Shown here one piece after another: positions 57,383-64,000 of a stretch of 64,000 nucleotides of DNA. The DNA lies in assembly GCA_016719615.1 (NCBI GenBank), contig JADJYQ010000003.1, positions 1 to 64,000 on the forward strand, given 5' to 3'. Both the position numbers and the translations under genes were made by a program. The notes below the pieces were generated by a model. The model was not told where the DNA came from. It was given only the letters and a program-made list of their open reading frames with translations, and made no database searches. This stretch comes from Saprospiraceae bacterium. Its GTDB lineage: Bacteria; Bacteroidota; Bacteroidia; Chitinophagales; Saprospiraceae. How positions within the stretch are numbered: the stretch's first letter is position 1; each line of letters opens with the position of its first letter.

Positions 57383-58999
57383 TCAAACACTTCTTACCCC
57401 AATTCTGGGCGCAGCTGCTTTGATGTCTTCACTGGCTTTGCTTTCATATTTTTCAAAATTGTTTGTAAACAATTCTGCAAGTGCAATTGCTTTTTGATCG
57501 TACAAATTCGGATCTGCCCAGGTATTTCGTGCATTTAATACTTCTGACGGAACATCCGGACAAACCACCGGATATTCGAGGCCAAATACCTCATCCCTGG
57601 CATAATCTACGTTTTCCAACTGACCATTCAATGCAGCTGTAATAAGTGCCCGTGTATAAGCCAATTTGATCCTGGAACCCGTGCCGAAGGCTCCTCCGGT
57701 CCAGCCGGTATTGACTAACCAAATATTCGGATTGAATTTTTCAATTCGTTGCCCTAGCATTTCTGCATAAAACGTTGGATGCAAAGGCAAAAAGGGAGCT
57801 CCAAAGCAAGCTGAAAATGTAGCTTTGGGCTCGGTAACGCCTGTTTCAGTTCCTGCGACTTTAGCTGTATAACCCGAAATAAAATGATACATCGCCTGCG
57901 CTTTGCTCAGCTTGCTGATGGGAGGTAAAATGCCGTATGCATCACATGTCAAAAAGAAGATGTTCCTGGGATGGCCTCCTATAGATGGAATGACGGCATT
58001 GCGGATATGTTCGATGGGGTATGAAACCCGTGTATTTTCTGTAATAGCAGCATTGGCATAATCGGGAATATTTGTGCCCTCATAGAATTGTATATTTTCG
58101 AGGATTGCCCCGGGTTTAATGGCCCGAAAAATATCCGGTTCTTTTTCTTCTGTGAGATCTATGCATTTTGCATAACAGCCACCTTCAAAATTAAAAACAC
58201 CTTCATCAGACCAGGCATGTTCGTCATCCCCAATGAGGAAGCGCTCGGGATCTGCAGACAAAGTGGTTTTACCTGTGCCCGATAATCCAAAAAATATGGA
58301 GGTATCTCCTGCTTTGCCAATATTCGCAGAACAATGCATGGAAAGCACATTTTTTTGGTAGGGCAAAACAAAATTGAGGATTGTGAAAATGGATTTTTTG
58401 ATTTCGCCGGTATATGCAGAACCTCCGATCAGTATGCGTTTTGCTTCAAAGTCAATGATTGAAAAATTAGCTTGTCGGGTGGCATCAACAGTAGGGTCGG
58501 CTTGAAATCCGGGTGCACAATAAATGCACCACTCGGGTTCAAATTCATCCAAAGCATCTATTTCGGGTCTGATAAACATATTCCCCGCAAACTGCGCGCT
58601 CCATGGATATTCGGCAAATATTCGAACTGAAATGCGATATCTTTCGTCTGCACATGCATATGCATCTTTAACATAAACATCTTTTCCATCGAAATAACGA
58701 CATACTTTTTCTAAAAGTTTGTTGAAATTTTCTTTTGGAAATGGTTTATTAAATTTATTCCAATCTACTGCATCGTGGCTGAGTTGATCATCAACCGTAA
58801 ATTTATCATCAGGGCTTCTTCCCGTAAAAGCACCAGTCTTAATACAGAGTGCGCCTTGATCACTTAATACACCTAAATTGCCCTGTAGACTTTTTTCAAT
58901 CAATTCTGATTGGGCCAAATTACAATATTGATTGCTGTTTTCCCGGATTCCAAATTGCTCTAATTGACACTTAGAAGAAATCCTCCCATAAAAACCCAT
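57383..58999 (-). CDS. pckA: Phosphoenolpyruvate carboxykinase (ATP)
   Basis: A 538-residue enzyme that turns oxaloacetate and ATP into PEP and CO2, the gate to gluconeogenesis. The P-loop is FFGLSGTGKTTLSADP (about residue 240), followed by LIGDDEHAWSDEGVFNFEGG with metal-binding Asp, ENTRVSYPIEHI, and AKVAGTETGVTEP; the Arg for oxaloacetate binding lies in FTGRSPDDKF near residue 60. A TACATTTG box on the minus strand at 59029-59036 may be its -7 element. Confidence 0.97.
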   Translation of the reverse strand: MGFYGRISSKCQLEQFGIRENSNQYCNLAQSELIEKSLQGNLGVLSDQGALCIKTGAFTGRSPDDKFTVDDQLSHDAVDWNKFNKPFPKENFNKLLEKVCRYFDGKDVYVKDAYACADERYRISVRIFAEYPWSAQFAGNMFIRPEIDALDEFEPEWCIYCAPGFQADPTVDATRQANFSIIDFEAKRILIGGSAYTGEIKKSIFTILNFVLPYQKNVLSMHCSANIGKAGDTSIFFGLSGTGKTTLSADPERFLIGDDEHAWSDEGVFNFEGGCYAKCIDLTEEKEPDIFRAIKPGAILENIQFYEGTNIPDYANAAITENTRVSYPIEHIRNAVIPSIGGHPRNIFFLTCDAYGILPPISKLSKAQAMYHFISGYTAKVAGTETGVTEPKATFSACFGAPFLPLHPTFYAEMLGQRIEKFNPNIWLVNTGWTGGAFGTGSRIKLAYTRALITAALNGQLENVDYARDEVFGLEYPVVCPDVPSEVLNARNTWADPNLYDQKAIALAELFTNNFEKYESKASEDIKAAAPRIGVRSV

Positions 59000-59085
59000 A
59001 ATTAGCAGTTTAAATATTAAACGGTCTGCAAATGTAAGACGAAATGTAATTGTTCATGGCTTTGATTAACGTATCGTTAGCCCCG

Positions 59086-60237
59086 TTAGGAAATTCTTGG
59101 CAATTGAATGAAAAAAATGGTTCCTTTGCCTGGTTCTGAGGCTTTTACATATATTTTTCCCTTGTGATAATTTTCAATAATTCTACGCGATAAGGATAAG
59201 CCAAGACCCCAACCTCTTTTTTTAGTAGTATAACCAGGTTTAAAAATCTCTTTTCTCTTAGAAGGAGCTATTCCTTTTCCGGTATCACTAATTTCAATAT
59301 TCAAGTTTTTGGCTTCTTTGGATAGGTGGATGTCAATTTTTCCGTATTGATCCATCGCATCCAGTGCATTTCTTAAAATATTTTCGAGTACCCAAGAAAA
59401 TAAATTCGCATTGACCGCAGCTTGAAATTGTTCATTTCGATCATAGGTCAAAGAAAACTGAATATTCTTTGAAGCTCTCGCCTGAATATATTCCATACAT
59501 TCACGGAGCAATGGTGGCAGATCTATGCCAACCAACTCAGGTGTAGATCCTATTTTGGAAAAACGATCCGCAACCAATTGCAGCTTATCAATGTCTTTGC
59601 CCATTTCGGCAACAATGTTCTTTGACTCTTCGTCTTTTAAATGAACATCCAATGCTTCCAACCAGCCTATCATTCCAGAGATCGGTGTGCCTAACTGGTG
59701 TGCTGTTTCTTTCGCCATTCCGACCCAAACCCTGTTTTGCTCTTCCCTGCGACTAGCATTAAATACGCCGTAACCAATCGCGGCGTATAACATCAATAAG
59801 AAAAACTGGACCAGTGGAAAATAACGCAAAAGAGTCAGCGTAAACGGATAACTGTAATAAATTGTATAATCATCAGAAATCAGAGGAGCTGGCCCGTCTG
59901 CCCGCAAATAGTTTAACACTTTAAGCGTATCCGTGTTGGTTGGAAAATTATACAAATCTATATTCTGATTTCTATTGATGACCAATAGCTGGAGATCTTC
60001 AATGATGCTGTACAACATTTCGAGTTCATAACTTACATCTTCACCTGCCTCCAGATTGGAAGTATTGGTGATCTCCACTAAAGTTTTTTCGAATAATTCG
60101 ATTTTTTTATGCTCGAGCTCAGATAATTTAATGCCTAAATAATTTGAATAGAACAAGGGCATTAATACAAAGAACAAACCCACGATAATCAATACCGTTT
60201 TCCACCGACCCGATTTAGAATATAAATTCACAATCAA
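59086..60237 (-). CDS. Membrane-bound sensor histidine kinase
   Basis: A 383-residue protein: one membrane segment near residues 14-30, a periplasmic or extracytoplasmic part (about 31-130), a second segment (about 135-160), then a kinase core. H-box AKETAHQLGTPISGMIGW, N-box VLENILRNALDAMD, G1 ISDTGKGI, G2 GWGLGLSLSRRIIE are intact. No response regulator gene is adjacent. The start is uncertain: no ATG precedes residue 25, and TTG (60237) or GTG (60231) must be used; a TAATTTTG box overlaps the TTG. Confidence 0.9.
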   Translation of the reverse strand: MIVNLYSKSGRWKTVLIIVGLFFVLMPLFYSNYLGIKLSELEHKKIELFEKTLVEITNTSNLEAGEDVSYELEMLYSIIEDLQLLVINRNQNIDLYNFPTNTDTLKVLNYLRADGPAPLISDDYTIYYSYPFTLTLLRYFPLVQFFLLMLYAAIGYGVFNASRREEQNRVWVGMAKETAHQLGTPISGMIGWLEALDVHLKDEESKNIVAEMGKDIDKLQLVADRFSKIGSTPELVGIDLPPLLRECMEYIQARASKNIQFSLTYDRNEQFQAAVNANLFSWVLENILRNALDAMDQYGKIDIHLSKEAKNLNIEISDTGKGIAPSKRKEIFKPGYTTKKRGWGLGLSLSRRIIENYHKGKIYVKASEPGKGTIFFIQLPRIS

Positions 60238-60735
60238 AATTAACGCAATGATAGAGGAATCATTGCAATCCAGGCTTACTTTATACTAAAAACCGCTAAA
60301 CAGCCCTGAATTTTGCTAGAAATATCAATACTTAATCATTCTCTATTCACCATTTAAGATGCAATTTCAATTTACTTAAACGATTTTATATGATTCCGGG
60401 AAACGATTCAAACCAAAATAAGAGGTCGATGCTCCTTACGTTTCTAAAAACATCATTTATGTCAATTTTATAAATTGAGCTCATTTCAATTACTTTTAGC
60501 ATTTCCTAATGTGAAATTATTTCGGTCCTAAAAAATACCATCATTGAAAAATGAGAACATCTAAATATGCAACAAAGTACATTCCAAAAATTCACACTTT
60601 AAAGAACCGACAATATTTTTCTCATGGTGTTACTTTCACAGGAATTATTTTCCTGGAACTTCAAATTTCAGCTAGAGGAGACTACAATGAACCGTATCAT
60701 TTGCATTTCTTTTAAAAAATAATTACCTTTGTAAT
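60238..60735. other. Gene-free stretch before toxin-antitoxin operon 2
   Basis: 498 AT-rich bases. A 54-codon frame (60551-60715) is present but not convincing. The last part is the promoter listed next. Confidence 0.5.
60700..60731 (+). promoter_or_regulatory. Promoter of toxin-antitoxin operon 2, leaderless
   Basis: TTTG at 60700-60703, a 20-base spacer and TACCTTTG at 60724-60731 are a perfect match to the Bacteroidota consensus. The -7 box ends four bases before the ATG at 60736, so transcription should begin at or next to the start codon. Confidence 0.65.
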
Positions 60736-60960
60736 ATGTCAACAAATGAGTTAATAATAAATATTACAAAGCTACCTGTAGAGGACAGGTTAAAAATTAT
60801 TGAAATGGTTATTAAAACTCTTCAAGAATTTGACGGAGATAAATTGGAAAAAGCTTCATTTTTAATGCTTGATGACTATATGCACGATCAAAACCTAACT
60901 GATCTTACTTCAATAGATATGGAAAACTTTTATGAAACGAGGGGAAATTTGGCTTCTTAG
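60736..60960 (+). CDS. Antitoxin of a MazF-type pair
   Basis: A 74-residue protein starting MSTNELIINITKLPVEDRLKIIEMVI, an amphipathic helix style used by small antitoxins, with an acidic C-terminal half (LTSIDMENFYETRGN). The toxin start lies within its last 29 bases. The role is inferred from its position before the toxin. Confidence 0.75.
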   Translation: MSTNELIINITKLPVEDRLKIIEMVIKTLQEFDGDKLEKASFLMLDDYMHDQNLTDLTSIDMENFYETRGNLAS

Positions 60961-61276
60961 CCTTGACACAGCAATAGGTGCTGAGATTCAAAAAACAAGA
61001 CCTTGTATAATAGTTAGTGTTGATCAACTTGGAAAGTTGCCATTAAAAGTAATAATACCGATTACAGATTGGAAAAATCATTATGAAGATGTTCCATGGA
61101 TGGTAAAGCTTATTCCTGATAATTTTAATTTTTTACAAAAAGTATCTGCAGCTGATTGCTTTCAAGTGCGGTCTGTATCAGAATCAAGAATTATTAGGAA
61201 ATTGGGGATCATAAATGAGGATCAACTTAAAGAAATATGCATTGCATTAGCATTAGTATTTAACATTAGATATTAA
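60932..61276 (+). CDS. MazF/PemK-family endoribonuclease toxin
   Basis: A 114-residue protein with the PemK/MazF fold features MKRGEIWLLSLD at the start, KTRPCIIVSVDQLG (T-R-P motif), VIIPITDW and a conserved C-terminal helix; QVRSVSESRI follows the last strand. Members cleave mRNA at specific sites. It is coupled to the antitoxin by overlap and followed 13 bases later by an attC-like stretch. Confidence 0.9.
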   Translation: MKRGEIWLLSLDTAIGAEIQKTRPCIIVSVDQLGKLPLKVIIPITDWKNHYEDVPWMVKLIPDNFNFLQKVSAADCFQVRSVSESRIIRKLGIINEDQLKEICIALALVFNIRY

Positions 61277-61288
61277 GGATGTATTCTC

Positions 61289-61413
61289 CTCTAACATAAT
61301 CATTTCTCCTTGCCACTTGCAGATATAGCTTCCATGCTTAGAAAAACATATTTATCTTAGCGTTTGAATCACATCCGGAATGTTGGCACGGCGGCAGTAT
61401 CGGCACGTTAGAT
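61289..61413 (+). other. Weak attC-like site after toxin gene 2
   Basis: CTCTAAC at the left and GTTAGAT at the right pair as TCTAAC/GTTAGA; GTTAGAT fits GTTRRRY exactly. Inside, TGCCA (61311) pairs with TGGCA (61384). Spacers of 15 and 18 bases are long for attC. The rest of 61277-61602 shows nothing else. Confidence 0.22.
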
Positions 61414-61602
61414 AAACAGGAAATAAAAGTAGTTTATTCGAACAAAACAAATACGTGATCAAGGTTGATCTCTTACTCCTAAAAGAATATTTATAAAAAC
61501 CATTGTATAAACTCTAAGTCTATTGCCATTTTCAAGGGCTATAAGTTGTCCTTAAATGAAGTATTTTTGGTGTTCATTACCCAGTAAAAGATTGCTAACA
61601 AA

Positions 61603-62812
61603 ATGAATCAACAACTTCACCCCATCACATCGCGAATAGACTCAATAGACATGCTAAGAGGCCTGGCTATGGTTCTCATGGCACTAGACCACGTACGTGA
61701 TTATTTTCATGTGCAGGCCTTCACTGGAGATCCACTGGATGTTCAAACAACGACAACCGCTTTGTATTTCACGAGATGGATCACTCATTTTTGCGCTCCA
61801 GTATTCGTTTTTCTTTCCGGCGTATCAATTTATTTGCAAAGCCAGAGAAAAAACAATCATGAGTTATCTTCATTTATCATGAAAAGAGGGCTCTGGCTCG
61901 TTTTTCGCTGAAATCTTCATTATAGCACTTGCATGGACATTCAATCCATTTTACAATCTCATTCCCTTAGGCGTGATATGGGCCATCGGAATTAGTATGG
62001 TAATTCTTGGCATACTCATCAGATGGAAACTACCCGTGATCGCTTTGATCTCCATTAGTGCCATCATCCTGTTAGGACATAACGCTCTTGATTTTATAGA
62101 AACTACTCCGGGTTTTAGTCCAAACTTTTGGTGGGATCTCCTTCACACCGGTTATTTCAAACCATATGAATTTGCGCCTCATCATTTTGTCTTGCTGATT
62201 TATCCTTTTGTACCATGGACAGGTCTCATGATAGCCGGATACTGCGCAGGCAGGGTATTCAGTTCCGCAGTAACACAAGAACAAAGATTTAGGATATTAA
62301 TGTATTCCGGATTTGCAATGATTTTAGTATTTGGAATCCTTCGCTTTAGCAATATCTATGGAGACCCCATTGACTGGACAAGTCAATCGACCTATTGGAA
62401 AACTTTTTTAAATTTTATCAACGTCGATAAATATCCACCCTCCTTACTGTATCTATGTATAACCCTGGGTCCTGCCATGTTGCTTCTCATTGCAATGGAG
62501 AAATATTCAAACGCATTTACAAAACAAATTTCCATTTTCGGAAGAACTGCTTTTTTCTATTATATCTTACATTTATATCTCATTCATTTACTGGCCTCCA
62601 TAGCGTTTTTTGCCAGAGGCCATCAATTATCAGAGGCCATAGAATCTGCGAAAAATTTGCCTTTTCTTTTCCTCATTCCCGGAGAAGGTTTCGAATTGTG
62701 GGGTGTTTATGTTATATGGTTTTTGGTATTACTTATCCTGTTCCCTATATGCAAATGGTATGATGTTTACAAATCCAGAAATAAAGCTAAATGGTGGTTG
62801 CGATATTTGTAA
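61603..62812 (+). CDS. Acyltransferase-like heparan-alpha-glucosaminide family membrane protein (frameshifted)
   Basis: The N-terminal part has RIDSIDMLRGLAMVLMALDHVRDYF, given here as SIDMLRGLAMVLMALDH, the signature of DUF1624/DUF5009-type membrane proteins, with CAPVFVFLSGVSIYLQ following. The frame stops at 61911 after a run of five T (61901-61905); four T would read LVFAEIFIIALAWTFNP and continue into the second frame, which has PFVPWTGLMIAGYCAGR. Together this gives about 402 residues with roughly ten membrane segments, normal for the family. The members are thought to transfer acyl groups; the substrate is unknown. Confidence 0.85.
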
Positions 62813-63248
62813 TGTAGGAATTTAGGCATGTAGGCTTTTGGGCTTGTAAGAATGGAGGGAAGGATTCGTCTGTGAGTCTGCTATTCCAGGAGGCTTGCAG
62901 GAATGTGGACTTGGAGGAACAATCTGTTAGTTAGATAGTCTTATTTAATAATGATTATTTGTAATTCATTTAGTTGAGCTTTCTTATGGATTATAGTTCA
63001 AAATTATTGGAGTTACAAAATCTAATAAATCCTGTAATAAATCTCTTCCATCCATGCAATCCTATATATCCTAAAATTCGTTAAATCCTGTAATAAATCT
63101 CTTTAATCCTAGTCCTCTTCATTATTGATTATTGGCTTGGAGGGATGTAGGTGAATATACTAACAAATGTTAGTATATTGATTGAATACTAATTATATTA
63201 ATCATTTTTTGAATAAAATAATTCATTTAAGTACTAAAAATATTCAAC
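62813..63248. other. Gene-free stretch with dispersed repeats
   Basis: 436 bases. AATCCTGTAATAAATCTCTT occurs twice (63028 and 63084), a variant of the ACAGGATT-type dispersed motif. The palindrome listed next lies near the end. Confidence 0.6.
63154..63179. repeat. ACTAAC-N4-GTTAGT palindrome, copy 10
   Basis: AATATACTAAC and GTTAGTATATT enclose AAAT as a perfect 26-base palindrome between convergent genes. Confidence 0.85.
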
Positions 63249-63821
63249 TTAACAATGGGGGTCTTTTGAAATAACATTTGTGCTATTCAAATATGTTCTA
63301 TACATTTTCTTGCTATAGTGATAATTAATAACAATACACCCGACTATTAAAATGCTGTAAACCAAGGTCGCACTATGCATTTCTTTGTAGGCTTGCGTAT
63401 AATTTATAAGCAACCACATGGCTGTTGAAACAATACCTGCGAAAGCAACACATTGTGGCAAGGTCAGTCCCATCCATTGATTGAATCTGTGGATGTCTTT
63501 AGGAAATTTATAAAATATAGAGGTCCATGGTTCCTTATGCCCTAAATAGGTATATCCCAGGAAATAGCCAAAACTGTATTCTTTTTCACTTGGAAACAAA
63601 TCTATTGGTTTGAAAACCCGAATAGAATATACATAGATGGTGTAGACCGTCAAAAGTCCTATTGTTATTATTAAAGGGGTCCAGCTCATGCCAAGCATTG
63701 TGACAAGTGGGTTGGCTTCTTTGCTTAGATTGGGTGTATATTTGTATGTACAATAAGCATCATAAAATCTGGAGAAAAGTATCCAAATTGTCGTGATAGA
63801 GAATTTTGTTTTTGGGGACAT
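63249..63821 (-). CDS. Hypothetical membrane protein, four to five segments
   Basis: A 190-residue protein starting MSPKTKFSITTIWILFSRFYDAYCTY. Membrane segments are near residues 45-65, 85-95, 120-140 and 155-170; the loop NLSKEANPLVTMLGMSWTPL is notable (D-A-Y-C-T-Y followed by E-A-N-P-L), as in the small DUF5658-like membrane proteins. I do not recognise it firmly and cannot give a role. Confidence 0.6.
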   Translation of the reverse strand: MSPKTKFSITTIWILFSRFYDAYCTYKYTPNLSKEANPLVTMLGMSWTPLIITIGLLTVYTIYVYSIRVFKPIDLFPSEKEYSFGYFLGYTYLGHKEPWTSIFYKFPKDIHRFNQWMGLTLPQCVAFAGIVSTAMWLLINYTQAYKEMHSATLVYSILIVGCIVINYHYSKKMYRTYLNSTNVISKDPHC

Positions 63822-63891
63822 ACTTGTCTATTGTCTAATTTTATTATGGACGCAAGTTTAAATAATTGCTCTGATTTTTATAAAAAGGGAC

Positions 63892-64000
63892 CTAAGTAAA
63901 AACACCTAATTCCAAACCTTTCTCTTTTAAGGAACGATTTGCAACTTCGCATACTTCAGAATTATTTTTCGTTGCGGATTATCTATTTCATTGAATAGGA
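63892..64000 (-). CDS. Possible 3' end of a gene, partial and frameshifted
   Basis: On the minus strand the frame open at the window edge reads LFNEIDNPQRK; adding one A to a run of five A (T on the plus strand) would continue it as NNSEVCEVANRSLKEKGLELGVFT and a stop at 63892. This looks like a natural protein end, but it is short and rests on an assumed frameshift. Product unknown. Confidence 0.3.

Noticed and set aside
60551..60715. A 54-codon frame upstream of toxin-antitoxin operon 2, with a faint likeness to SymE-type toxins
   Set aside because: The resemblance is limited to a few residues, and the frame covers the -33 box of a well-formed promoter. Not enough to call a gene.

Overview
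The window looks like a chromosomal segment of a low-GC member of the Bacteroidota, most plausibly from the Saprospiria branch; the class is an inference from protein style, while the phylum is well supported. Supporting signs are families typical of the phylum (DUF2723, DUF4270 and DUF4290 proteins, short starch-synthase-like GT5 proteins, many lipoproteins and small beta-barrel proteins), almost no Shine-Dalgarno sequences, and several -7 boxes of the Bacteroidota type TAnnTTTG. No rRNA, tRNA, prophage, transposase or CRISPR array was found.

Layout. 1-4.3 kb: end of a large surface protein, three 155-bp hairpin repeats, and a MoxR ATPase. 4.3-6.0 kb: an accessory block (RelE/ParE-type toxin-antitoxin pair and a DUF2442-DUF4160 pair) bracketed by two direct copies of a 134-bp structured repeat. 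6.0-17.6 kb: minus-strand genes for a lipoprotein, an OPT transporter, two POT peptide transporters, an M28 peptidase, RpiB and a DUF2723 membrane protein; together they suggest peptide scavenging. 17.8-21.9 kb: RluA-type pseudouridine synthase, ThiL, a methyltransferase and a polytopic membrane protein. 21.9-23.5 kb: a non-coding array of 195-bp repeats ending in an 8-bp microsatellite and a 48-bp palindrome. 23.7-30.5 kb: di-heme peroxidase, the divergent cyanophycinase/cyanophycin synthetase pair, and a vanadium haloperoxidase/PAP2-like lipoprotein. 30.7-38.1 kb: outer-membrane protein, two small heat-shock proteins, an MltD-like transglycosylase, HisS, PheS and a Wzy/O-antigen-ligase-like protein. 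38.1-38.8 kb: a second, shorter copy of the composite repeat. 38.8-47.6 kb: rhomboid protease, KpsF/KdsD, DUF4290, GlmS, DUF4270, GT5 protein and RNase R. 47.7-56.8 kb: hypothetical and beta-barrel proteins, RadC, an MsbA-like ABC exporter, GT2, an Ig-like lipoprotein, LptB and two small lipoproteins. 57.4-64 kb: PEP carboxykinase, histidine kinase, MazF-type toxin-antitoxin pair, an acyltransferase-like membrane protein, a hypothetical membrane protein and a possible gene end.

Two themes stand out. First, the intergenic space is crowded with repeat families: a 16-bp palindrome ACTAAC-N4-GTTAGT (nine copies plus one with a longer spacer), a two-hairpin element (four copies), the 195-bp composite repeat (two loci), and short 7- or 8-bp tandem repeats placed at gene 3' ends. 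Some of them form the ends of neighbouring genes. Second, five otherwise well-conserved genes are split by one-base changes in homopolymer runs (near 2123, 3762, 16991, 41035 and 61901), which looks more like residual long-read sequencing error than gene decay; these are annotated as single genes.
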